Shown here in pieces: positions 1 to 10,870 of a DNA stretch of 42,637 bases. The position numbers and the translations under genes were made by a program. The notes below the pieces were generated by a model. That model ran no database searches. It was given only the letters and a program-made list of their open reading frames with translations, and was not told the origin of the DNA. Positions within the stretch are counted from its first letter, which is position 1; the number at the start of each line of letters is the position of its first letter. The stretch spans positions 1 to 42,637 of the forward strand of contig NCSJ02000352.1 in assembly GCA_002812745.2 (NCBI GenBank), in the 5' to 3' direction. Source of the DNA: Scytalidium lignicola. Its lineage: Eukaryota; Ascomycota; Leotiomycetes.

Positions 1-8
1 CGAAAATA

Positions 9-86
9 TTCGAAGCTCTTGTTAAATGAAAGAATTCGAAGCTCTCGTTAAATGAAAGAGTTCGAAGCTCTCGTTAAATGAAAGGA
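9..86 (+). repeat. 26-bp tandem repeat, three copies, in the LINE 5' region
   Basis: Three near-identical 26-bp units start at 9, 35 and 61 and share TTCGAAGCTCT(C/T)GTTAAATG. They differ at one to three positions. They sit at the 5' side of the LINE, where some non-LTR elements carry promoter-bearing monomers; that role is inference only. Confidence 0.85.
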
Positions 87-90
87 AGCT

Positions 91-187
91 GGACTACAAG
101 CAAAGCAGGACACTAGACTACAGGCAAAGCAGGATACTAAACTACGGACAAAGCAGGATATTGGAGTACAGGCATAGCAGGCTGGTA
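91..187 (+). repeat. 24-bp degenerate tandem repeat, four copies, in the LINE 5' region
   Basis: Four units of 24-25 bp run directly after the 26-bp array. Each contains a variant of CTACAGGCAAAGCAGGATAC. They start near 91, 116, 140 and 164 and become more diverged toward the right. Nothing coding was recognised here. Confidence 0.75.
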
Positions 188-629
188 GTCGGAGGGAAAA
201 GATTTGCTCTACTTTGGTTAGTAAGAAGGAAAAGCGTCCGTACATTGCCTGGCTAGGGATGTACACTGCGTAACTCCTGCAAGACACGGTCGGCCTTGTT
301 GTGAGGAGAGATCTGGCAGGGTAACGCGAAACAGCAGACTTGCTGCGAGGCATGGTATATAATAGCAACGACTGGCTGGCGGAAGGCTAGCATGACACTG
401 TCTATATGGCCTGAGAGGACGGATGCACGTGTTGGTCTGTAAGGAGAGCTATAAAGCAACTGGCTTGAGGAGGGCTGATACAAGCTTAAGGAGCAAACAA
501 GACAGAGGACGTAGAGGGAGGTTTTGTGCTGGACCAACCTCTCAAAGCAAGCGACCAGGGGTAAGCCTTTCGAGGTATATAGTCTTACGGGTTTGTGGGA
601 AAGCATAGTAAGGAGGTTGCTAACCCTAC

Positions 630-851
630 TTGTATTATAGCTTGTCAAGTAGATTGCAATACAATTCTGTGCCTGCCTCCCAGAGCGGCAGCCAGGCCAC
701 CACTATCACCACCACCACGAGTACCTCCAGCTCAGCAGCCTCTAATGAAAGGATGGAAACGAGAAGCCTAACAAGACAGACACAACAACAACAAGGACCA
801 TTTACAGTAGTCCAGCCCCGGAAAAACAAGAGAACAACAGCTTGCACATGA
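630..851 (+). pseudogene. Stub of LINE ORF1 (low-complexity)
   Basis: A 73-codon open frame directly precedes and overlaps the endonuclease frame. It is rich in Ser, Thr and Gln and ends in a basic stretch. Tad-type LINEs normally encode a longer ORF1 protein with an RRM-like region and CCHC knuckles. No such region is present, so I infer that most of ORF1 was lost by internal deletion in this copy. A UTR reading cannot be excluded. Confidence 0.4.
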
Positions 852-3800
852 CAGGACACCCAAATGAGCTTAGAGTGTTACAGTACAACACAAGAAAGTC
901 CTACAGTGTGATGTTGGCCTTTTTGGCAGATAAACACACTAGGAATTACAGAGTAATAGCTATTCAAGAGCCATGGTTAAGCATGAGAGGAGAACTATGG
1001 AGTACCTACAATCCGTCGAAAGATAGATACTAGGTGTACATATTAACTACTAGTGAAATGCCTCATGTCTACTTTCTTATAGATACTACAAAAATCAACA
1101 AAAACACAATTAGGATCATAACCAAGGGAGAGAACGTCATAACAGCTTATATTAAAGTAACAATTAGCGGAGAACCCAAGGAAATATCTATTCATAATAT
1201 ATACAATCCTCATAAGGATAAAAAAAGATTCCAACAAAGAAATAACTTATTTCATGGATAAGGAATACAAAGGACTACAGACAAATAGTGCATTTCTACA
1301 ACTAGACCAAGCACTTACAAGATATCAGAACAACCTACAAATTATCATAGGAGATTTCAACTTACAACACCAAATATAGTTTGGCAATGAACGAATAAGT
1401 AGACTAGATAGTACATCATACGATTACTTGATAAAAAAGATAGAAGAGAATGGAATGGAGCTGGCCTTGGAACTAGGAACAATAACAAGGCCTCCAGACA
1501 ACACTATACAAAGTGAAAATTCAGATAGATTATGTATTAATCTTGTGTAGACAATATCAGAAATTCAAGACAAGATTCTTACTTGCAAAGTAATTGAATG
1601 ATTAAATCATTCCTCAGACCATCTTCTCATAGAAACCACTATCCAAATCGACCTCCAAGCATCCTCTGAAGTTATTATNAAAAGCGTTTACAAAGCTCAA
1701 CCCAAAGACACTAATTACAGTAGTAAAAGAACATTTGCCAGAAGTACAACAAATGAATATTATAGAAGAAATCAACTTTTAATAATAATAGCAATTGTAA
1801 ACACCTTGAACATAAGAATTGAGAACTTAGTGCTAATAGTCAAAATCTCTCAATTCTCCTGTCCAAGCTTTACAAAAGACGTCAAAGACATTATAAAAGA
1901 ATTGAAGAAGGCAGACTACAAGAAAAGAGTATGCCTAACTAAGAGGAACTTCAAGGTGTTCTAAGAAGCTAAAAATAAGAAAGACAAGGCAATTTCTAAT
2001 TGTAACAAACAAATCCACTGAAAACTAGTTTTAGAGGTGAAAGATGAAGTAAGACTGTGAAGATTAGCCAAATGGGCTAAGAACCGCACAACTCCTACAA
2101 TAGTATTCACCTTGGAAATCAAGAGAAAAGATAAGATTATAGCAGAAGATTTAAAGGGGAAATGCAAAGTTCTTAGGGAGATGCTCTTCTTAAAACCATC
2201 AGAAGCTAACTTAGAAGATATTACAGGATTCAGATACTCTTAGGCCAAGGGCTAATAGCTTGAAATTACAGAATAGGAGGTAACTAAAGCCCTGAGATAT
2301 ATACCCTCAAACAAAGCCTTAGGGAAGGACATAATCCCTAACAAGGTCCTCAAAACAATGGTAAAAAAGCTTGTGCCAATTCTCATGAAGGTGTTTAACG
2401 TATCTTTGAAGTTGGAATATTGTTTAAAACACTTTAAGAAATTAGTTTTAGTAGTCTTACAGAAATCAAACAAGCTAAATTACTTAAACCCAAAAGCATA
2501 CAAGTTAATTACACTCATGAATACTATTAGAAAAGTAATAAATATAATTCTAGTGAAATGTATTTAATACTTGGCTAAGAAGTATTATATGCTGTTAATC
2601 CAGTATACTAAAGGAAAGAAGCTCTCCTTGTACAAGTATATAGCTTATATGTTCACAGAAAAGATTTATTCAATATAAAGAAAGNAAAAAAGTCATAAGC
2701 TTATTACTCTTGGATGTATCCAGAGCTTTTGATAATGTATTACACCAGCGATTATTACATAATATAAGAAAAAGAGGCTTACTACTTTAACTCATGAACT
2801 GGATGACTAGTTATCTTCAAGGCTGTATATCAAAACTTAAGCTAGCAAAAGGAACTAGCTCAGAATTCATGATAGATACAAGTATCCCCTAAGGATTTCC
2901 ATTATTATCAATCTTATACCTGTTCTACAATACTGACTTGGTAAAGACTAAAAGGTTACAATTTACAGTTATTATTAAGGGAGAGTACATCAACGATGTA
3001 AGAATTCTCGCCAAAGGTAAGAACACTACAAAGACGATAGTCATTCTCACAAGAATAGCCGTAGAGTACGAAGAATGGGCAAGAAAGCATACTTCAATAT
3101 TCGTAGTAGATAAATTCGAATTAATACATTTTACCCATAAAAATGACAAGAAATTGAAAGATTTTGACAAGGAGGACCTTCAAAGATTACTTACTATTAC
3201 AGCCCTAAAGGAAAGTAGAAAGCCTCCACAAGTAATCAAGCCGAAGAAAGTTGTACAATACCTAGGAATTATCTTTGACTCTAAACTAGAATAGCAAGCA
3301 CATATGAAACACATTAAGGAATAAGTAAGCAAGGTAATAACAACTTTACAAGCAATTACAAGCTTTACATAAAGAGTGTCAAAAGAAGAAATCCTGAAAT
3401 TGTATAAGGCAGTAATATTACTAGTAATGACTTACACATACTTAATCTGGTACATTCTTGAAGATTACCAAGGAGGGAAAACACAAAGAAAGCAAATGTT
3501 GAAGACGTTGAACGCCCTCCAAAAGGAAGCTTTGCGAATGGCTATAAGAGCCTTTGGAACAACAGCATTGGTAGCCTTAAAGAAAGAAACATACATTATG
3601 GGGATAGACCAACACTTAACAAGACTATCAACAATAGTTATAGCCTGAATCATGGCTAGCCCAACTTATAAAACCATGGTAATAGGTAAAATTGTCCGCA
3701 AACCAGGAATCCACCTGTTAACGGAAAGACAATCACTACTTCAAAAGTTGAAGAAAAGACTTAAAGACAAGCTGAAATCAGGAGAAATCAAGCTGCTAGA

Positions 3801-5175
3801 GCTAATTGTGCACCATACAGCTTCTCCCTAGTAATAACCACTAACGACATCTATTGAGAGGGACCTTGAGAAGGCTAAGTATAAGCATAGTAAGTTACAC
3901 TAGCATAAGACAACTAAGCAAGCTGTCATCTACGCTGAAAGAAGTGGCAAGGGGGGACACACAAGGGCAGTAGCATGGTAGGAAGACAAGCAGTAGATAG
4001 CGAAAGCACACCTAGGGCCAGACACCTACAGCAATGTTTATGCAACAGCACTCATGGGTATATCAGAGGCCCTAAGATTAGCCCTGAAGGCAAGATCCGC
4101 TATCAGGCAAGTCAACGTCTTTATGGCAAACCAAGCGGCAATTCTGTCAGCTGTACAACCCTAATTATAGTCAGGACAGTATATCCTACGGGATATTATC
4201 TGAAAGGTGAACTAGCTACGTCAGAGCAATATCAGAGTGTGTATACAATGAATACCAACACTCTCCGGAGGCAAGGGAGCAAAGAAAGCAAACTAACTAG
4301 CTAAAGAAGCTACAAGGAGAACAAGAGGGATACATGTAGCTGAAATGAGTAGCCAGAACACTTCTCAAACCACACTTGCAAGAGTGGCAAGAATTAGGCT
4401 AGCAAGGACAGAAGGAATTGTGCAAGCTACACCCCAAAGTGCGTCAAGAATCAAGTAGGCCAAGCCCGAAACAGTGAAAACGATGTAAGTGACGCAGGCT
4501 ACACCCGTATGAGCCACTCCAGCAAGGGCCAAGCCTAGGGAAATCTCCTTAAGAGCCAATAGACCTATAAGAAATGCTCTTACAGGGGGTACCCTTAAGG
4601 GAGGCGATCCAGTAAGGGCATTCATAAGTGGAGTTACACTCCTAAGAGCCTTAACAAGAGCCTCACCAAGAGCCATACCAAGAGCTACACCAAGAGCCGT
4701 ACTAGCATGCCTGAATTACCGGCTATAGTCAGTAATCAAGAGAATCATTCAGAGAGAATGTCTCCTGGACTAGCAAGCGGAATGGCCCAAGGCCAAATCT
4801 GCTGCCCAGTACAAGTGTTACTGGGGAAATGAGCTACAGAAAGATATCAGGGGCTTGTACAAGGGAATGCAGAAGGCCATGAGCTTAGTCCTGATACAGA
4901 TGAGAACAGGCAAGATAAGCTTAAACGTATACTTACACAGAATCAACAAAGTTAAGTTATCACTTTGTAATTGTAGAGAAGACAACCAAACAGTTAAGTA
5001 TGTACTGAAAACATGCCATTTATTTGAACAGCAACGAGATCATTACTTTGAAGGTCTCGACCTAAATACTAAGATATTATTAGGACATCTCAAATATACA
5101 TCAAAGACAATAAATTTCATACTAGCAACTGGCCTTCTAGATCAGTTTAAACATTACAAACCAGAGCTGTACTAA
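842..5175 (+). pseudogene. LINE ORF2: endonuclease, reverse transcriptase, RNase H-like region, zinc knuckle (inactivated)
   Basis: The frame opens just after the ORF1 stub and can be followed by similarity to the last codon at 5175, crossing many stops and some frame changes. The endonuclease keeps QEPW, GDFN and SDH signatures. The reverse transcriptase keeps the block around DVSRAFDN, but its catalytic box at 2986-2997 reads Y-I-N-D, so one of the two metal-binding aspartates is lost (GAC to AAC fits a G-to-A change). The RNase H-like part contains NQAAIL near 4125. Between it and the Cys-His knuckle lies a low-complexity Ala/Arg/Pro-rich insert (about 4350-4710). The protein cannot be made whole from this copy. 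Confidence 0.88.
4350..4710 (+). repeat. Low-complexity AAGAGCC-type repeat zone inside LINE ORF2
   Basis: Short motifs such as AAGAGCC, CAAGAGC and GTGACGC recur, most regularly at 4640-4700, where units of about 12 bp follow one another. In the ORF2 frame this reads as Ala/Arg/Pro/Thr-rich protein. The opposite strand has a 103-codon hydrophobic-looking open frame here, which I treat as an artefact of the repeat. Confidence 0.55.
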
Positions 5176-5513
5176 GAGTTCACAAACTAATAATGTAAGA
5201 AGTATAACTAATTTACCTAAAAGACAAACACCAAGACAAGGGATAGACCCTGAGGAGAGCAAGATTGTCAAAGGCATGCAGCACTGAACAAGGAGACAGT
5301 CAACTGCACTACAGAGTTATAGGTGTACGGATTTGAGTTATGTCGAGTGTTTAAACTTTTGAATTGTTTCTTCTTTTCCTTTTTATTCATGTACTGTTGA
5401 TTCTTTTGCCACTGGCAGGATCGTGGAATATTAGTGTAGAACACCGTGTACTGTATCTCGAGGAGTCTCTGCAGGCGACCGATTAGGAATAGCCGAATAA
5501 AGAGTATGATTAC

Positions 5514-5533
5514 AAAAAAAAAAAAAAAAAAAA
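5514..5533 (+). other. LINE poly-A tail
   Basis: Twenty consecutive A residues mark the 3' end of the LINE, 13 bp after an AATAAA signal at 5496-5501. Non-repetitive host sequence resumes at 5534. The matching target-site duplication cannot be tested because the element's 5' junction is not visible. Confidence 0.95.
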
Positions 5534-5601
5534 CAGCCTCAATCCGGACATTGTGATACATCGGGTATCTAACCTAAGTGATATCGATGTCTGAAATGCA
5601 G

Positions 5602-7435
5602 CTGACTTGGCAGCCCGGATTCTCCCTGTTAAGGAAGCCCGCGAAAAGGCCAGCATCACGCAGGAATAGACAAGAGCGATTCGAGTTTGTCGTGGAGCAC
5701 CCCCAGAGAGCCCATCGTGCAAGACGTTCCCGATCGGCCACCACCTTTACATATTCAGCGTCTCGCTCTAACTCTTTGAAGGAGCATTCTATCATAGTAG
5801 ACACACACAAAGCTTATCTCCAAAGCGAAGCTGTCGAAGAAAATGAACCTCCCGTTGACCTGTCACTCAGGGCCTTGAATGACGAATCATCGATCAGGAG
5901 CGAAGGGTCTCCTGATCTAGAGACAATTGATGGAACGACCGAACCTCGCCCGAACTCGTGCAACAGCGAAGACCAATCTACATCCTCGCGTTCGCCCGAG
6001 CCCACGGCTGGTAAGCGTAATATTACAGGTTTAGGGCCCGATTTTGCGGTGGTTTCGGCTTTGACCAACACTCCATCTCCTCTTTTCACGTCTGTACCAC
6101 CGACTATAGAGTACAGTAACCTTACTCAACGGTTCAAGCCAATACTCAACAGATGTATGCATTTTGTACACTCATTTGCTCTTCCCAACTCTGACTAACA
6201 ACTTTTAGATAATAACGAGTTTTGCATGATCCCATTAACGTTCCAGCTACGGATAAATCCGTTTCGATACCGCCTAGACCTCGACCCAGAACCGACCTTT
6301 CTAGTCCACGCTGTGATGGCTTTATCAGGTCATCACGTCAACTCTATCTCAACCCTGAGTCATCAGCATACATCACTTCAACTGCTTCGCCAGAGTCTTA
6401 ACACATTCAATGATGCAGAAACTATGTATTCTGTGCTTGACACGATCGTAATTCTATTCTCGTTAGATGTTAGTCAAACTTCTATGTGCTTCAGACTAAG
6501 TCCAGACTGACGGTGGATATTAGGAAGCTCAGTCTATCCTCGGAAATTGGAGCACACATTTTGTAGGAGCATATAGTCTTATTGAAGCTTGCGGTGGTAT
6601 CAAAACATTAGCTATGTCCTCTAGGGTCGAGGCTCAGATAGGAATACTCACTTGGTATGCAAAGCTTACTTTCTAATTGTCTTTGAGTTTTAACTGACTT
6701 ACCAGGTGGGATGCTATAACCAGTCTCCTGTCCAGGGAAGACTGCGTGTTCCCTTATACATACTTCGATGTTGTACTATCGAACCAGCATAAACGAGAGT
6801 GGGATTTTTTTGGATTGTGCGGATGTCCAACAGCTCTCACAAAGATTGTAATGCAAATAGCACGCCTCAGCGCAGAGAGGCAAAACTCGTCCTCGACGTT
6901 AGTTTTCACATTTGATAACACCGTCATCTCTGAAATTGAGCAATCGCTTAAGTCCTGGTGTCACATTCCTGCCGTGACAGCTTTCCAAGACGAAGACTCC
7001 ATGCACCAAGATCAAGATGTCATGCATTGCTCTGAGGCATGGAGAAATGGCCTTCTTCTTTACATATTCAGGGTTTTTCAGTGGGAACCTGGAACTAGTG
7101 TTCCAACATATATCTTATATTATGCAAGGGTCATTGTAGACCACATAACCTCATGTCACGACGTGAACATGATAGCCAGGCAGGCCTTGCTGCCGCTTTT
7201 CTTTGCAGGCTGCGAGTTGCGAGATCGATCAACGCAAACGAAGATTATAAAATTCTGCTCTGTTTGGGACGAGAGGACTAGGTATCACATGTTCCGCAAT
7301 ACAATACCTCTGCTCGAAGAAGTATGGGCGGAGCAGGAGACGAAAGGTTTCGAGAACGTGTGGTGGGGCCAGGTCGTGGATAAGCAGCACACGTCCAAGG
7401 CTCATCCTTTGAAAATGCGACTTTGCTTTGGCTAA
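5602..7435 (+). CDS. Zn2Cys6-type transcription factor, regulatory region only (5' exon missing, LINE upstream)
   Basis: Four exons splice cleanly: 5602-6154, 6209-6468, 6524-6654 and 6706-7435, with introns of 54, 55 and 51 bp. The product of 557 codons matches the fungal_trans_2 (PF11951-like) middle region of Zn2Cys6 regulators. Recognisable blocks are ALSGHH, LFSLDEAQ spliced across intron 2, GAYSLIEACGG and WWDAITSLLSR spliced across intron 3. The region before 5602 looks like the end of an intron (CTAAC near 5570, then GCAG ending at 5601), and the protein begins in LTWQPGF, which commonly follows the zinc cluster. The DNA-binding exon is therefore upstream and is not in this window. 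The LINE ends 68 bp before this exon, so it sits in or next to intron 1. Residues 1-150 are Ser/Arg-rich and poorly conserved. Whether the gene is still expressed is unknown. Confidence 0.75.
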
Positions 7436-8820
7436 TTCATATTTAGAAAGGTAAAATAAATTCAGACGAGAAGCTTAGGAAGATTGCCGGATCAACGTGT
7501 CACGCGTACTCTTGAGAATATCATTCTAAGTCATCGAATTTGCTTTGTTGAATATATAGGAGCGAGTCTCGAAAACAGCCTCTCCGGCTTTAATCAGCAC
7601 CACCCATACTTTTCATGGGTCCTCACGTGGAAGTAATGTAGTTCCAGAGCTTAGCAAGACTATTCATCGAAAGAACAATAAAGAAGATAAAATCTATTAG
7701 ATTAGACTTACACTTCTTTCTAACAAAACCAGCCCCTTTAAAAGTTTCACATGAGCTATTATAGTGATACAGAGCGCCCGAAAAGCGACAACTTTGGGCA
7801 CTGCACCTACTTAATAATATGATTCTGAAAAAAAAAATTTTCCTGGTTCAATTTGAGCTGCCATATCGGTAGTAGTAAGAGGTACCACTATTTGAAGTGG
7901 CAGTATTCCTAAATGGCAGTGTTCCTCAAATGGCACTGCAACTGAGCCACCCAACGCCACATGACGACTTGCGGGATGTCTGCGTCCTAACGATTCTCAA
8001 AATGTGAGGTAGAACTTTGCCTACAGAATCTTATTAATGGGTCTCAATTTGATTTGTCTCCAACTTTGTTTCTTTCATTAACTTTTTTTTATCCTTGTTA
8101 TAGTGAGATTGGTTTTATCTACGAAACCAGGGACACTAGGAGCTCGGGTCATGTAGTAGCGAGTTACTAAGCAGCCAAGACAAAGCTATTCTTAGCCCGC
8201 CAGTCACCAACCAGCCCCCAAAGCTGACGTGAGGTTAAATACATTAGAGCAAATTATTTAACTATTAACTATCTCAGTACTTGGTTGATCCCGAGTTAAT
8301 CGGATTCTAGCCACTTGAAACTATAAGCACCTACAATATCCAGAGTTCGTGTCAGGGTAACGTAAGAAATTAGTGTCTGAGCACTCATTGATCCTTTTCA
8401 ACCCAACGGGGGATTCTCAAGAGAGTCGGCGTAAAACACTTTGCACGTTAACAAAACCTCTGAGTGGGACGTGAATAAACAATTGTCACAGTTCGGCAAG
8501 CGTAGAAGATTAATTCTAATAGTTATCATAATCGGACACGATAGATAATGATAAATAACAAACCAAAATAATTAATCGGTCACCTTGCTGAGCTTGAGTT
8601 TTCCTACACTCGATCAATGTCAGCTTCCGGTGGGAAATTTTTCCAAGCCCTTTGAACTAATCAGCACTAATTAGCCCAGATTAACGTCCCCTTGACTACT
8701 TAAGCCAATCACGCAGTAAGGGTGCTAAAACTAGATCGCCGCCATCACCACCGCCACGAGGTTAAATCTTTTTTTGGTTCACGACTTTGTCTAATCTCCA
8801 CAACTGCTGACTGACCGTTG
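7436..8820. other. Intergenic, AT-rich; short TGGCAGT tandem repeat
   Basis: No convincing gene was seen on either strand. At 7898-7940 there are three adjacent units of 16-17 bp beginning TGGCA(G/C)T (starts 7898, 7914, 7931). The rest is unremarkable AT-rich spacer. Confidence 0.6.
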
Positions 8821-8853
8821 CAGTATGACAGCCAGCAGACAAGTGAAATGAAA

Positions 8854-8960
8854 TATAAAAGGTATCGAAGCCATCCCCATCTTTTATTCCACCATCCACA
8901 TCAATAATCACCAGTTCAGTCTCGCTTTTTACTCTTTTTCCTTTTTCTTTTTGTATTTCC
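8854..8960 (+). promoter_or_regulatory. Core promoter of the secreted-protein gene
   Basis: TATAAAA lies at 8854-8860, about 190 bp before the start codon, followed by a long CT-rich tract at about 8925-8960. This layout is typical of well-expressed fungal genes. The start codon context (CAAAATGA) is also favourable. Confidence 0.55.
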
Positions 8961-9048
8961 TTTGATACAATAATTCAAACGGCTCCAAAAATCAACCATA
9001 TAGATTAATTGCCTCGTATTTCTAATTACGACCTATACCTCGATCAAA

Positions 9049-9816
9049 ATGAAGTTTGCCCTCATGACCGTCGGCTCTGCCGCTCTCTCCTCCGTCCTCG
9101 TCGGCGCTGTCCCCCTTAGCACTCGACAAGATGACACCGTCTTCATTGACCTGAGGACCGGCGACGGTGACGCTACTTCCGGTTTCAGCATCGCAGCCAA
9201 CCAGCTTGTCTCGACGGCCAACCTGGTCCAGTCGGCCCAGAAGGGTGTTAGTGCTGAAGCTGTTACTACCGGGTTCTTCTGCCAGGCATACAGCGACGCT
9301 GCTGGCACCAAGGAGCTTGGTGGTGTCTTCACCTCCACTACCTCCGCCAGTTTTACCGACGCCTCTGACGGGTCGGTTGGCTCGACCGCCGACGAAGCTG
9401 TTCCTGTCGCTGCATTCTGCTGCGTCGAGTCCAAGCTTAGGTTCCCTATCCTATGCAAGCCTACATCAACCTCAACATCTTCAGCATCCAAACCAACATA
9501 CTCCTCGGCCTCTTCCGCCTCATCTTCTACTGCCAACCAAGTCCGCATCCAACTCAGCGGCATGGATGACTCTGCGGCTCAAGGTGAAGTTGCTGACGAC
9601 GGAAGCCTGGTTATCCTCAAGGATAAAGGCCCCTTCTACTCTTACGTCCAGTCTGGCTTTATCACCGATGTCGGGACTGCCACCAACCCAACTTGCCAAG
9701 CTTACTCTGACGACCAAGGCAATGTGCCTATCGGCAAACCTTTTGGAACAAGCTCGGTTTACTTCAATGACGGCAAGGAAGCCGAGGTGCTCTCCGTCCG
9801 ATGCAAGTCGAATTAA
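9049..9816 (+). CDS. Secreted protein with a duplicated domain of unknown function
   Basis: Single exon, 255 residues. Residues 1-20 form a signal peptide, and a likely propeptide or processing site follows (VPLSTRQDD). Two related halves follow: about residues 30-125 and 164-252. Each starts with a short beta-like segment (VFIDL, VRIQL) and contains the same CQAYSD motif (C78 and C216) with a later cysteine. They are joined by a Ser/Thr-rich linker (about 138-162) likely to be O-glycosylated. I do not recognise the family. Codon use is GC-rich at third positions compared with neighbouring sequence, as in highly expressed fungal genes. A cell-wall or effector-like role is possible but only inferred from secretion. 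An overlapping +2 open frame is a shadow. Confidence 0.85.
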   Translation: MKFALMTVGSAALSSVLVGAVPLSTRQDDTVFIDLRTGDGDATSGFSIAANQLVSTANLVQSAQKGVSAEAVTTGFFCQAYSDAAGTKELGGVFTSTTSASFTDASDGSVGSTADEAVPVAAFCCVESKLRFPILCKPTSTSTSSASKPTYSSASSASSSTANQVRIQLSGMDDSAAQGEVADDGSLVILKDKGPFYSYVQSGFITDVGTATNPTCQAYSDDQGNVPIGKPFGTSSVYFNDGKEAEVLSVRCKSN

Positions 9817-9924
9817 TTGACTTTGATGGTTCAGGCGATGTGGGTTTAGGTTCCAGGTCTTGATTCGGGCAGGGTTGGTTTATGATCTTGTAAATGTGTC
9901 ATTATGAATTCTAGCGGTATATAC

Positions 9925-9930
9925 AATAAA
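9925..9930 (+). terminator. AATAAA polyadenylation signal of the secreted-protein gene
   Basis: A canonical AATAAA lies 109 bp past the stop codon of the secreted-protein gene, a usual position for a fungal 3' end. Confidence 0.5.
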
Positions 9931-10870
9931 ATTAGCATGGGATAGATCTTTTGTATCAATATTCACACCTTTTTGTCCTCACATGAGATCAATGTAAAAT
10001 ATTTGCGGTGATTGAACCTATGCGTTTAATTTTGATGTAGTAACAATTTTCGAATCTGACTGATTTGCACATCTCCGGACGTTTTGGAAGATATGTAAAC
10101 AATAGATTATCGCAACAAATACGGTACTTTTCTTGCATGTGCAGCCAGCACGTGGCAAACATAAACAAATCAAACGTGACAGGTTATTAGATTAATTATA
10201 AATCTCTATCAGCAAAATTAGTCATCTAGATCCCTACGTGTGCTAAAAATCGGTTCATACGTTATTACTCACTATACTATAATTAATTAACACGATGTGA
10301 CTCGGGGATCCTACTACCCCGCTAGCAGGAGTTAGCCATCAATACATCCTCTGATGGTTGATGGTATTGAAACCACAGCGTAATATTGCATAATCGACAG
10401 CAGAATAGTTAGGGGCAGCTTGCTTACCAAGATTGATAACAGCATGAAATCATAATTTTCGAGATAAGTTTATAACTCGCTGAAAAGTCAATGATGAGCA
10501 GGCACTGGTGGCTTGACATTTAACGACTGCACTAGTTAATGTTCGGCATAAATAACATTGTAGAATTCTGGCGGAAATAATTAAGACGTCTTAACTCCGC
10601 GGGGTAATTGTACTGTAGTTACGTAGTACTGTAGTATACAGTATGCGCGATTGGCTAGAAAATGTTTGCGAAGGAAAAATAGGCTCGGTACAATTCTCGC
10701 AGTACGACTGCTTGGGACCGCAACGACTTCATATGGCCAGAAATGATCATGCAATTCCATAATCCTGTAAATAGATGGAATTGTTCCTCAAGATTCTTCA
10801 ATCTCCTCAATATCCTTTCCTCTCGGAAATAGACGGTTTAGATATGGTGTCTTGTTTTCTTTTACTAATC
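9931..10870. other. Intergenic, nothing recognised
   Basis: About 0.9 kb of AT-rich spacer between the secreted-protein gene and the dehydrogenase. No ORF, RNA gene or repeat could be supported. Confidence 0.5.

Larger units (their letters stand above)
1..5533 (+). mobile_element. Decayed Tad/I-type LINE (non-LTR retrotransposon) with poly-A tail
   Basis: The element reads left to right. After a repeat-rich 5' region comes an APE-type endonuclease (QEPW near 966-977, GDFN at 1350-1361, SDH near 1614-1622). A reverse transcriptase follows (NKALGKD near 2310, LLLLDVSRAFDN near 2698-2735, degraded GFPLLSILYLFYN near 2893, active-site box at 2986-2997), then an RNase H-like stretch (about 3990-4310) and a C-terminal Cys-His knuckle (about 4966-5020). 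AATAAA lies at 5496-5501 and a run of 20 A ends at 5533. This domain order is that of fungal Tad/I-clade LINEs. Many in-frame stops are TAG or TAA where CAG or CAA is expected, for example at 1031-1033, and the YxDD catalytic box reads Y-I-N-D. Both fit C-to-T and G-to-A RIP decay. ORF1 is reduced to a Ser/Thr/Gln-rich stub (630-851). The left end may lie outside the window. The copy is certainly non-autonomous. Confidence 0.93.

Noticed and set aside
4365..4676. 103-codon minus-strand open frame with hydrophobic character
   Set aside because: It is the shadow of the low-complexity repeat inside LINE ORF2 and has no features of its own.
9167..9820. 217-codon frame overlapping the secreted-protein gene
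   Set aside because: Codon bias of the real gene keeps this frame open. It has a Leu/Pro/Ser-rich random composition and no domain.
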